Of a stretch of 64,000 nt of DNA, positions 9,818 through 18,166 are shown piece by piece. Both the position numbers and the translations under genes were made by a program. The DNA is taken from positions 1 to 64,000 of the forward strand of contig CAIYPP010000111.1 of the NCBI GenBank assembly GCA_903928115.1, given 5' to 3'. The stretch is from an uncultured Planctomycetota bacterium (GTDB lineage: Bacteria; Planctomycetota; UBA1135; GCA-002686595). The notes under the pieces are model-generated. The model made no database searches and was not told where the DNA came from. It was given only the letters and a program-made list of their open reading frames with translations. Each line of letters starts with the position of its first letter. Within the stretch, counting starts at the first letter, position 1.

Positions 9818-11478
9818 AGTCGCTCACCGCTCTCGCGGCGCTGCTCGTCGCCCTCGCGCTCGGCTTCGTGCTGCGCGCGGAGCCGGGCGCCGGTGATCGT
9901 CGCGCGGTCGACGGCGTGTGGGGCGTGCTCGGCAGCTCCGAGAGCGACTACCGCATGCGGCTCGTCGAGCTCTCGCTCGCGACCGAGCACGCACCGAGCC
10001 GCGACCGCTTCCTATCCGCGCGGGGCGCAGACGAGGTTCCGTGGCCGCCGCTGCTGCACTCCGCGCTCGCCGTCGGCTTCGCACACACCTTGGAGCGAGA
10101 TCCGGCGGCGATCGAGCTCCGCGGATTCACCGAGGCGCAGCTTGAGCGCGCTCGGGAACTTATCGGACCTTTCCTTGCGCTGCTCGCGATCCTCGCGCTC
10201 GTCGCCGCGGGCCGTCTCGTCGCGGAGGGCTCGGCTGGGAAACTGTGCGGGCTCGTCGCTGCATTCCTCTACGCCGTGCATCCACTCGCGGTCCCGCGAG
10301 AAGCCGCGGGTGAGCTCCATGCCCATTCGCTCATCGTGCTGTTCGCCGGGGTGGCGGTGGCGGGGCTCGCCGTCGCGCTGCGCGGCGCCGAGAAGATCGA
10401 TGTGATGGTCGGCGCGCTCGTGGGCGGCGTGTGCGCCGCGCTGGGGCAGCTCTCGGGACCCGAGGCATGGCCGGTGTCGGTCGCGATCGCGGGCGCGTTC
10501 GTGGTCCGTGCTGCGCGAGCGCCGCGCGAACGCAAGCGCGATGCGTGGCGCGTCGTGTTGGCATACGCGGCGAGCGCTTTCGCGGTCTTCTCGATTCCCC
10601 GGGAGGACGGCGCATCGTGGCGCGTGCTTCCCGATCCGAGCTCGGGCGGGCTGATGGATGCGGCGCCTGCGACCATGCTCGTCACGCTCGCGCTCGTCGC
10701 CGTTGGCGTCTTGCTCGCGTGGCGCGCGCGCAGCGAGCCGCTCACGCTCGTGCTCCTCAGTTCGACGGCGCTCTCACTCGCCTGCGCGCTCTTCGATCGC
10801 CGATTCTTCGCTCCGCTGTGCGCGGCATCCGTGCTGCTCATCGCCCGCGGAGTGGCGGCGCGACAGATCTCGGCGGCGCGGCTCACGGCTCTTGCGCTGG
10901 CCATGCTCGCGCTCTCCGCCGTGCCGAGCCTGCTCGGACGGAGGCACGACTCGACGCCGAGCGAAGCGCTCCGCGCGGCGCTGCGCTGGCTGCGCGAGCG
11001 CTCGTCGTCGCCGGGGGCGTTCAATCATCCGGAAGCGGAGCAGTCGTGGCGAGTTGCTGCGCCCGCGCCGCTCGCGGGATCCGTGGCTCTTATCGCGCGC
11101 AGAGGCTTGGTCTCCGCCGCCTTCGACGGTGCGGGCGCGACGGTGTTCGAGCCGGACCTGCTCGCTGCGCGCACGCCAACGGAGCTCGCGGCCGCGCTTG
11201 CGCGGCAGGACGCGCCCTATCTCCTCTTGAGCCCCGTCGCGCTCGCGGAACTCTCGGCCGCCGAGTCGCAGACTTCGTTCGTCGCGAAGCTCGCGCTCGA
11301 TCCGACGCTGCCGCTCGACGGTGCGCTCGAGGCGGTCTACGTCTCCGCGAGCTGGTGCACGGCCGCAGGCGCGCCGGAATCCGAGGGGGAGCGTGTCGGT
11401 CCTGCTGTCGCGATCTATCGAAGGCTGGGGTCCGGAGCCTCGACCGTGCCGCGGCCCGCGGAAGCGACCGTGCGCTGA
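9814..11478 (+). CDS. STT3/AglB-like membrane protein with altered active site
   Basis: Polytopic protein of 554 residues with a GTG start overlapping the previous stop. After the first membrane segment comes 'ESDYRMRLVELS' then '..P..D.F....GA...WPPLLH', closely resembling the first external loop of oligosaccharyltransferase catalytic subunits (STT3, AglB, PglB), where acidic residues bind the metal. About ten further hydrophobic segments follow. The soluble C-terminal part has 'ALIARRGLVSAAFDG', the counterpart of the family's 'ARRPVVANNF', but the preceding WWDYG motif, which recognises the acceptor sequon, is replaced by 'APAPLAG'. It may be a divergent or inactive relative, or a GT-C enzyme with another acceptor. 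No glycan assembly genes adjoin it. Confidence 0.6.
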   Translation: MKSLTALAALLVALALGFVLRAEPGAGDRRAVDGVWGVLGSSESDYRMRLVELSLATEHAPSRDRFLSARGADEVPWPPLLHSALAVGFAHTLERDPAAIELRGFTEAQLERARELIGPFLALLAILALVAAGRLVAEGSAGKLCGLVAAFLYAVHPLAVPREAAGELHAHSLIVLFAGVAVAGLAVALRGAEKIDVMVGALVGGVCAALGQLSGPEAWPVSVAIAGAFVVRAARAPRERKRDAWRVVLAYAASAFAVFSIPREDGASWRVLPDPSSGGLMDAAPATMLVTLALVAVGVLLAWRARSEPLTLVLLSSTALSLACALFDRRFFAPLCAASVLLIARGVAARQISAARLTALALAMLALSAVPSLLGRRHDSTPSEALRAALRWLRERSSSPGAFNHPEAEQSWRVAAPAPLAGSVALIARRGLVSAAFDGAGATVFEPDLLAARTPTELAAALARQDAPYLLLSPVALAELSAAESQTSFVAKLALDPTLPLDGALEAVYVSASWCTAAGAPESEGERVGPAVAIYRRLGSGASTVPRPAEATVR

Positions 11479-11511
11479 AATCTGCGCGGCGGCGCTAGAC
11501 TGCTGCACGCG

Positions 11512-12645
11512 ATGGCGAGATTCTTGGGTTGGTTGACCGCGTTCTGGATGCTCGCGCTCGTTGCGCGCGGCCAAGGCGAGCCGGCGTGTGCGCCGTGCAA
11601 GGATCGGGGGATGGTGGCGTGCAAGCTGTGCGCCTCGAAGCCCTGCGTGAGCCAGCGTGGCTACCTGCACTGCTCCGTCGAGATCGGCTGCGGTGACTGC
11701 GGCGGTGTGCGCTGGCGGGAGTGCACGCAGTGCGAGAAGGCACCCGAGAAGGACCTTGGCGCGCTGCGGGCGGAACTCGAGCGCTGGCGGCACACGCGCG
11801 ACCCGATCGACGAGCACATGGCGCGGCGCGACATCCTGCACCTCGACTCGAAGCACTATCGCCTCGCGTTCGACTTGACGCGCAGTCCTTTCAAGGCGGC
11901 GTCCAATCCGCACGACGCCGCGCATGCGACGCTCGACTTGCTCGAGCGCTCGTGGGACGAGTTCGTGGCCGACAGTGGCGCAGGCCCGCAAGAGCTCACG
12001 GGCATTGCTTCCGTGTACCTGTGGAGCGGGGAGAAGGATCAGGAAAAGGCCTCCTCGAAGTGGACGCTGGAGAAGTCCACGTCGGTCGCGAAGCTGATGG
12101 GTGCAGAGCCGGTGCTGTCGCTGTGCTTCGGAAAGGGGCGTCTGCGCGACGAGCGCGACCTCGAGCGCGAGTTCGCTCACCAGCTCGCGCACCTCTGGCT
12201 CTCCAACGTGCACAAGTCCATTTGGCTCGGCGGCAAGAAGGCTGGCTGGCTCGACGAGGGGTACGCGCACTTCTGCGAGCAGCGCCGCTCGGGTTCGATC
12301 GAGGTGTGGTGCGCTCTCTCGGCGAAGGCTCAGGAGGACCTCGGGAAGTGGCGCTTCGAGAGCGAGGTCCTCGCGCGGAGTGCCGATGGCGCGACGGTCG
12401 AGCTCGCGTCGCTCTCGGGTCTCGACACGGTCGCGCTCGCGCCGGCGCAGCGGCTCTTTGCATGGAGCTACGTCGACTACATCGTTCCCCCGCATCCTGC
12501 GCGCCTCGCGCAGCTCGCGCGCGTCCTGCAGTCGGACAAGCCGACCTCCGAAGCGATCCAGACGGCCCTCGGCGTGTCGCTGACCGACTTTCAGCTCGCG
12601 TGGAGCACGTGGATGAAGGCGACCTACTCGGTGCGCAAGCGCTGA
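11512..12645 (+). CDS. Exported Cys-rich protein with degenerate gluzincin protease domain
   Basis: 377 residues, signal peptide at 1-22. Residues about 25-80 hold repeated CxxC pairs (CAPC, CKLC, CGDC, CTQC), like the zinc-binding region of DnaJ. The second half resembles gluzincin peptidases (DUF1570-like): 'EREFAHQLAHLWLSN' aligns with the HExxH helix and 'AGWLDEGYAHFCE' with the downstream Glu helix. The catalytic Glu of HExxH is Gln here (HQLAH), so proteolysis is doubtful although zinc binding could remain. It lies 33 bp after the STT3-like gene and 16 bp before the GH38-like gene. Confidence 0.6.
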   Translation: MARFLGWLTAFWMLALVARGQGEPACAPCKDRGMVACKLCASKPCVSQRGYLHCSVEIGCGDCGGVRWRECTQCEKAPEKDLGALRAELERWRHTRDPIDEHMARRDILHLDSKHYRLAFDLTRSPFKAASNPHDAAHATLDLLERSWDEFVADSGAGPQELTGIASVYLWSGEKDQEKASSKWTLEKSTSVAKLMGAEPVLSLCFGKGRLRDERDLEREFAHQLAHLWLSNVHKSIWLGGKKAGWLDEGYAHFCEQRRSGSIEVWCALSAKAQEDLGKWRFESEVLARSADGATVELASLSGLDTVALAPAQRLFAWSYVDYIVPPHPARLAQLARVLQSDKPTSEAIQTALGVSLTDFQLAWSTWMKATYSVRKR

Positions 12646-12661
12646 GCGCGGCGGAAGCGAC

Positions 12662-15178
12662 ATGAGCCGAAAGCCGCTCCTCTACACCTTCGGAAACCAC
12701 GTGCACTTCGCGGGGCACCAGTGGATGCGTGGCGAAGAGGTCGTCGCGGCTTCGATCCGCGACATGCTCGCGCTCGCGGACGGCTTGAAGCTCCGCGGCA
12801 ACCTCGACTGCGATGCGGCGGGGCTCGAGCGCCTCGCCTTCGAGTGGCCCGAGGTCTTCGCGGAGCTGCGCGAGGCGGTTCAGGCGGGGCGCATCGAACT
12901 CGTGTCGACGAGCTACGGGCAGCCTTGCGGCCTTTTTCACGGTGGAGAGAGCAACGTGCGTCAGCGCGTGCAGGGCGCGCGCGTCGTGCGGCGCTTGCTT
13001 GGCTCGTGGCCGCGAGCGCACTGGAGTGCGGAGCTCGATTTCTTCCCGCAGTTGCCCCAGATCCTCGCGGGCATCGGCGTCGAGAGCGCGAGCTTGTCGT
13101 ACCAGTGGTCGCGGAACACGCCGGAGCTTCCCGAGGAGCCGAGCGCGATCGTGCTGTGGGAAGGCCTCGACGGGACGCGGCTTCTCGCGCTCCCGAACAA
13201 TGAGCTCTCCCTGCAACAGTGGAGCGAGGAGCTGCAGGGCGTCTTGACGCGGCGGCTCGCGCGGGAGTCGGATCTCGTCGCAGTGCGGCAGTGGTTCGAG
13301 CTGCAGCCGCTCTCGACCGGCCTGTGTTCTTCCGAGTCGGTCGCTGCGGCGCTCGCGAAGTTTCTGTCCGACGATCGGCACGAGCTGCGAGCGTGCACGC
13401 TCTCGGAAATGATGGCGCAGCTGCGCGGTTCGGCGAAGGAGCTGCCGATCGTGCGCTATACGCTCGACGACGCGTGGCACGGGACGACCACGGCCAAGAA
13501 CGGAGACTACGTGACGCGCTACAGCCGCACGGCGGAAGAGCAGGTGCTCGCCGCGGAGCGTGTAGCGAGTCTGGCGGGGCTGTTCGGGCCGCCCTACGCG
13601 GGGCTGCGCGTGTACCCGCACTGGGAGCTCGACGAGTGCTGGCGCGACTTGCTCACGGCGCAGCACCACGAGGTCCACTCGGGCGAGGGCGAGTGCGGCG
13701 CGTACGGCGAGCGCTTGTTCGAGCGTGCGATCGCCGCGGGCGGCGAGGTCTTTGCGCGCACGTTGGAGCACATCGGTCGGCGCGTCGCCGCGCCCGAGGG
13801 CAGCACGATCCTCTTCAACACGCTCGGCTGGACGCGCGACATCGCGCACGACAACGGCGTCGCGCGCGCCGTACCGCCCTACGGATATGCCGTCGTCGAT
13901 CCCTACGACGAGCTCGAGGAGCCGCCGCTCGGGCGCATCTCGATGCACGAGGATGAGCGCGAGCTGGTGCTCTCGCGCGGCAGCTTCGAGGTCCGCATCG
14001 ATCGCGAGAGCGGCCTCGTTCGTCAGGTGCACTCCCGCGACTGGCCCGACGGCGTGTTCGCCGAGGGCAAGGGCTTTGGCGGAATCGAGATGCGGCGCAA
14101 CCGCGCGCTGGAGCGCTTCGCGACGGTCAACGTGTCCTCCGCGCCGGACGGCCAAGAATTCGCGGAGTTCGTGTTCCTGCGCGAAGGCCGCGGCGGCAGT
14201 CGCGTGCGCATCACGTACTCGATGTCGATGGTGCACGACTCCCTGTGGGTGCGACTGCAGGGCGAGAACATCGCGCAGCCGGACCCGGGCCTGAACAATG
14301 CGCTCGCGCTCTCGATCGCGCCGCGCTTCGCGCCGGCTCGCATCCACCACGATCACCCCTACGGAACGAGCGAGGTGCACGCCGACCGCACTCGGCTGCG
14401 CAAGTATCCGACGGGAGATCCTTACGGCTCTCCGCAGGTGTTCGAGGAGGTTCGTGCGCCCTTCACATCGACGAGCTTCGTCGACTTGATCGAGGAAGGC
14501 GAGCGCGGCCGCGGGCTGCTCGTCGTGCACGACGGCTGCCAGCAGTTCTTGCGCGAGTCGCGCGGTGTGCGTGCGCTCTTGCACGCCAGCGATCCTTGGG
14601 ATGGAGCACACTACGACAATGTGTTCGACGCGGAGTTGTGGCTTTTTCCGCACGGCGGACTTCGACCGAGCGAGCGCGCTCGGCTCGCGATGGAGTGCAA
14701 CCTCGGCTCGCCGCGCTTCGATCCCTTCGCTACGGCGGGCGGTGGGGGCGACCTGCCGAAGTCGCTCGGTGCGCTCGCGATAGAGTCCGATCACGTGCTC
14801 TGCACGGCGCTGTACCGCGAGTCGCAGCGTGCAGCGGCGGGGCTGGAGAGTGCCTTTGCGGCCGATGTCGCCGATCCTTTCGTGATCCGGCTCGTCGAGT
14901 ACGACGGACGCGCGGGCGAGGCGCTGCTCAAGCTGCCCGGACCGGTCGCGCGCGCGGCCAAGACGGACCTGCTCGGGCGCGTGCTCGAGCCGCTCGTCGC
15001 GCGCGCGACGCCGGCGCCCTACGGTCCCTCGGAACTGCCGTGGAGCGTGCTGCGCGTAGCGCTGCGGCCTCACGAGATCGCGACCCTGCGCATCGATCTG
15101 GAGTTCGGTCGCGAGGTTCCGCTCGACTTGCGCTCGCAGCGCGCGAGCTGGGTGGCGTCGCGCCGCCGACCTCGCTGA
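12662..15178 (+). CDS. Glycoside hydrolase family 38-type alpha-mannosidase-like protein
   Basis: 838 residues, no signal peptide. N-terminal 'GNHVHFAGHQW' matches the first metal-binding strand of GH38-like enzymes; 'WSAELDFFPQLPQIL' (Asp126) is placed like the GH38 nucleophile segment 'D.FG...Q.PQIL'; 'LLTAQHHEVHSGEG' corresponds to the helical-domain 'Q.HD...G' motif. A middle helical domain and a C-terminal beta-sandwich (from about residue 380, 'GSTILFNTLGWTRD') complete the GH38 layout. Substrate unknown: retaining cleavage of alpha-mannosides is the family activity. Last gene of the plus-strand run; it ends 7 bp from a convergent transporter gene. Confidence 0.72.
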   Translation: MSRKPLLYTFGNHVHFAGHQWMRGEEVVAASIRDMLALADGLKLRGNLDCDAAGLERLAFEWPEVFAELREAVQAGRIELVSTSYGQPCGLFHGGESNVRQRVQGARVVRRLLGSWPRAHWSAELDFFPQLPQILAGIGVESASLSYQWSRNTPELPEEPSAIVLWEGLDGTRLLALPNNELSLQQWSEELQGVLTRRLARESDLVAVRQWFELQPLSTGLCSSESVAAALAKFLSDDRHELRACTLSEMMAQLRGSAKELPIVRYTLDDAWHGTTTAKNGDYVTRYSRTAEEQVLAAERVASLAGLFGPPYAGLRVYPHWELDECWRDLLTAQHHEVHSGEGECGAYGERLFERAIAAGGEVFARTLEHIGRRVAAPEGSTILFNTLGWTRDIAHDNGVARAVPPYGYAVVDPYDELEEPPLGRISMHEDERELVLSRGSFEVRIDRESGLVRQVHSRDWPDGVFAEGKGFGGIEMRRNRALERFATVNVSSAPDGQEFAEFVFLREGRGGSRVRITYSMSMVHDSLWVRLQGENIAQPDPGLNNALALSIAPRFAPARIHHDHPYGTSEVHADRTRLRKYPTGDPYGSPQVFEEVRAPFTSTSFVDLIEEGERGRGLLVVHDGCQQFLRESRGVRALLHASDPWDGAHYDNVFDAELWLFPHGGLRPSERARLAMECNLGSPRFDPFATAGGGGDLPKSLGALAIESDHVLCTALYRESQRAAAGLESAFAADVADPFVIRLVEYDGRAGEALLKLPGPVARAAKTDLLGRVLEPLVARATPAPYGPSELPWSVLRVALRPHEIATLRIDLEFGREVPLDLRSQRASWVASRRRPR

Positions 15179-15185
15179 GAGCTGG

Positions 15186-16088
15186 CTAGCGTGCGCCCTT
15201 GGGCACACGCACGACGAGTGCGACGCTTCCCACGATCAGGATCGCTCCGCCGATCGTCCAGCGCGTGAGGGTCTCGCCGAACAGCCAGCCGAGCGCGAGC
15301 GCGATCACGGGCGTCACGTAGGCAATCAGGCTGAGCGAGCTCGCAGCCACGTGGCGCATCAGCCAGAAATAGAGCCCGAACGTGAGCACGGTGCCCGCGA
15401 GGGCGAGGTAGATGACCGAGATGAGAGCCCGCGGCGTCCATGTCACATCGAGGGGCTCCTCCGCCGCGAAAGCGAGCCCGCAGAGAAGTAGCGCGCCGAA
15501 CGCCATCGCGTTGCGGTTGAGCGCGAGCGAGCTCACGCCCTTGCCGTGCAGCTTGACGAGCGTGTTGCCGACGGTGGAGACGATGGGGGAGAGGAGCAGG
15601 AAGAGTGCTGCGGGGATGGCGTCCGGCCCGAAGCTCGCGATGTCCGTGAGGAACAGGAGCGCGAGTCCGACGAGGCCCGTAGCGAAGCCGAGCCAGTGCG
15701 CGGCGCGCAGTCGCTCGCTCTCGATCGCGAAGTGGCCCGCGAGCGCGGACAGCATCGGAAAGATGCCCCAGAGGAGCGCGACGAGGCCCGAGGGAAGCCG
15801 GGTCTCCGTGTGGTAGACGATCGCGTAGGACGACGCGAAGTTCAGCGTGCCCAGCGTGAGCCACAGCCAAGTGGGCGGGTTTGCGCCGCCTTCTCGCGCG
15901 CGGAGGACGTGCGTCACGAGCGCCATCGCGGCTGCTGCGAGCACGAAGCGAGCCGCAGCGGACGTGAACGGCGGCAGATCTTCGAGTCCGCCGCGGATCA
16001 CGACCCACGTGCTGCCCCAGATGGCGCAGAGGAGTGCGATGAGCAGCACCGTCGTGAGCGGCGTGGGGGACGAGCTGCGCTGGGACAT
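15186..16088 (-). CDS. EamA/DMT-superfamily permease
   Basis: 300-residue inner-membrane protein with about ten hydrophobic segments in two EamA halves; the first begins 'CAIWGSTWVVIRGGLEDLPP', the hallmark of the family, and the second half includes 'SPIVSTVGNTLVKLHGKG' and 'ALGWLFGETLTRWTIGGA'. Such proteins export amino acids or other metabolites; the substrate cannot be read from sequence. ATG 16088 is the only plausible start. Convergent with the GH38-like gene. Confidence 0.9.
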   Translation of the reverse strand: MSQRSSSPTPLTTVLLIALLCAIWGSTWVVIRGGLEDLPPFTSAAARFVLAAAAMALVTHVLRAREGGANPPTWLWLTLGTLNFASSYAIVYHTETRLPSGLVALLWGIFPMLSALAGHFAIESERLRAAHWLGFATGLVGLALLFLTDIASFGPDAIPAALFLLLSPIVSTVGNTLVKLHGKGVSSLALNRNAMAFGALLLCGLAFAAEEPLDVTWTPRALISVIYLALAGTVLTFGLYFWLMRHVAASSLSLIAYVTPVIALALGWLFGETLTRWTIGGAILIVGSVALVVRVPKGAR

Positions 16089-16213
16089 CGGGCCCGCCTA
16101 GCGGGGCGACGAGTATCCACGACGCCGTGAGCGGGCGCCACGCTCGCGAGCTCGTTCTCTTGCGACGCGCGCAGGTGCACGGAGTCGCCGCGGCTCGCCG
16201 CGCTCGAAGAATC

Positions 16214-16244
16214 GGTCCCCTGCGGCACCGTGCCACAGGGGACC
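16214..16244. terminator. Strong GC hairpin, candidate terminator
   Basis: GGTCCCCTG pairs perfectly with CAGGGGACC; the interior GGCAC/GTGCC can pair further. It lies 60 bp beyond the end of the W-V-P repeat gene (minus strand) and before the transporter gene. Only a weak T-rich run follows on the minus strand, so it may be a Rho-independent terminator of a GC-rich type or a processing hairpin. Confidence 0.5.
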
Positions 16245-16304
16245 CTCCACTCGGGAGCTCCTCCACAACGTCGCCGCTGTGGGTTCGAAGCTCCCCCGTC
16301 GATG

Positions 16305-16670
16305 TCAGCGGATGCGCCAGTGCCCCGGGACCCACTCGCGCACTTCGCGCAGCTCGTAGCGGCCGGGATCCGTCACCACGGTCCAGTAGCCGGGCTGGAC
16401 CAACACCCAAACCGGCCGACCGAAGAAGTCCGTGCGCCAGTCGTGCCGCGCCGGGACCCATTCCTGCCGCGTGCAGCCAGGGATCCAAACGCGTTCGCAG
16501 CGCGTGACGTACTGGCCCGGCACCCACTCGCGCGCGCCGCAGTGACGCACCTCGACTCTGCGCGGCGCGTAGCCATCGGCGAGCTCACGGCGCTTGTCGG
16601 CGTGGCCGAGTTCCGCGAGGGGGACGAGCAAGAGCGCGAGGGTTCCGATTCGTGTGGCCAAGGTCTTCAT
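16305..16670 (-). CDS. Small exported protein with W-V-P-G repeats
   Basis: 121 residues from ATG 16670 (an in-frame ATG at 16679 would add three). Signal peptide about 1-23. The mature part consists of repeats of an aromatic/V-P-G unit: EWVPGQY, VWIPGCT, EWVPARH, EWVPGHW. This resembles YXWGXW-type repeat proteins of Gram-negative bacteria, whose function is unknown. Two or three Cys pairs may form disulfides. Divergent from the thioredoxin-fold gene; an intergenic space of about 190 bp separates them. Confidence 0.7.
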   Translation of the reverse strand: MKTLATRIGTLALLLVPLAELGHADKRRELADGYAPRRVEVRHCGAREWVPGQYVTRCERVWIPGCTRQEWVPARHDWRTDFFGRPVWVLVQPGYWTVVTDPGRYELREVREWVPGHWRIR

Positions 16671-16861
16671 GGTGGGCATGGCTCCTCGATCTGCGGCCGT
16701 GGCCGGAAGGGCCGCGCCTGCGTCCGACACAGTGCGAAGCGCGTGCCAAGCAAGTTCTGCCGAGCTGGGGGCCCGCCGACTGCCCCGGGAGCCCTTTCCC
16801 TAGGGCTGTCGAGCGCGCGGACTGTCCACGCGCGTGGTCACTGGGCGATACTGCAAGAGAC

Positions 16862-18166
16862 ATGATCCTCCCGCACGCTCTGCTGGCCCTTGTGCTCGCC
16901 TTCGGACAAGACCCCGCACCCGCTCCCGCGACGGGGGAGTTGGGCTGGCGGCGTGTCACGGTCGAAGCCGCGCAGGAGGCTGCGAAGTCGGAGAAGCGTG
17001 CGCTCGTGCTCGGCTTCTACGATTCGAGCAGCGAGGCAGGGCGGGCCTTCGACGCGAAGGTGTTGCAGGACGCGGTCTTCGTGCGCTGGCTCGAAGCGCG
17101 CACGGTGGCGCTTCGTCTGGACCTCGCGAGTCAGCCCGTGCTCGCTCGCGCGCTCTCGATCGAAGGGCCGGGCACCGTGGTGGTCTGCACTTCGGCCCTG
17201 GAGGAAGTCGAGCGCTGGAGCAGCGAAATCGAGCCGCGCGCGCTGATGACGGCGATGCAGCCGATGCTCAAGCACGTCGACTTCATGGCCCCGGCGCGCA
17301 CGCGCGTCAAAGAGAACCCCAAGAGCGCGATGGCGCGAGCCCTGCTCGGCGACACGTACATCGACTGCCTGATGCACGACCGCGCGATCGAGCACTACCT
17401 CTGGGCGTGGGACCATGGCGCAAGCGAACCTGAGTTCGCGCAGATGCGTCGCGAGGTGACGATCTACAAGCTCGGTCAGATGGCAAACCGCCTGAAGCCG
17501 GTGCGAAAGGAACTGGTGACGCGGCGCGATGCGGCGACCGCGCGTCTGCTCGCACCTCAGGAGGGAGATGTGCGACTCGAGCTCGCGCGCGACGTGGCGG
17601 CGCTGAACTCCGCGCTGATCGCGCCGGAGCGACAGCTCGAGACGTGGAGCGCGCTGCGCACGCAGGACAAGGTCGATCCGAGCGTGCTCCGCGCGAGCTT
17701 CCCCGACATGCTCGCGCAGTACCTGTTCCGTGAGCGGCGCTTCGAGGAGTTCCTCGCGGGTCGCGGGGATGTGCTGGCGGACTTCGACGCGCGCTACGTG
17801 GCGCTGACGAAGGATCTCGCAGTGCAGGCTGCTGCCGCGACGCCGCAGGTCGGAACCACGGAACCCAAGCAGGGCATCGATCCGCTCGAAGTGCGTCGAA
17901 CCTCGCTGCTCGCGTCGGCAAGCATGCACGTCGAGGCACTCGCGTCCCTCGCGCGCACCAAGGACGCGGGCGCGCTGGCCTCGCTGGTGCTCGGATTCGA
18001 CCGACGCGCCGCGGCTTTTGCGACGTTGGCGGGTGCGGCAGCGCGCGGGAACGCTCCAGAGCTGCACGAAGAGCTCGTCGCGCGTGCCCGCAAGGAACTG
18101 ACGAACGCGACGGAGCTCGCCCAGTTCGAGAGTCAGCTCGCTGGCGCGAAGTCGCGCTCCCGCTAG
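16862..18166 (+). CDS. Exported thioredoxin-fold protein lacking CxxC
   Basis: 434 residues from ATG 16862, signal peptide to about residue 16. Residues about 25-130 fit a thioredoxin-like fold ('EAAKSEKRALVLGFYDSSS' then 'FVRWLEARTVALRLDL'), but the active-site CxxC is replaced by SSEA, so redox activity is not expected. The remainder is helical and TPR-like ('ALLGDTYIDCLMHDRAIEHY'). Such proteins may act as binding or scaffold proteins in the periplasm. The 3' end overlaps the convergent spermidine-synthase-like gene by 4 bp. Confidence 0.6.
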   Translation: MILPHALLALVLAFGQDPAPAPATGELGWRRVTVEAAQEAAKSEKRALVLGFYDSSSEAGRAFDAKVLQDAVFVRWLEARTVALRLDLASQPVLARALSIEGPGTVVVCTSALEEVERWSSEIEPRALMTAMQPMLKHVDFMAPARTRVKENPKSAMARALLGDTYIDCLMHDRAIEHYLWAWDHGASEPEFAQMRREVTIYKLGQMANRLKPVRKELVTRRDAATARLLAPQEGDVRLELARDVAALNSALIAPERQLETWSALRTQDKVDPSVLRASFPDMLAQYLFRERRFEEFLAGRGDVLADFDARYVALTKDLAVQAAAATPQVGTTEPKQGIDPLEVRRTSLLASASMHVEALASLARTKDAGALASLVLGFDRRAAAFATLAGAAARGNAPELHEELVARARKELTNATELAQFESQLAGAKSRSR

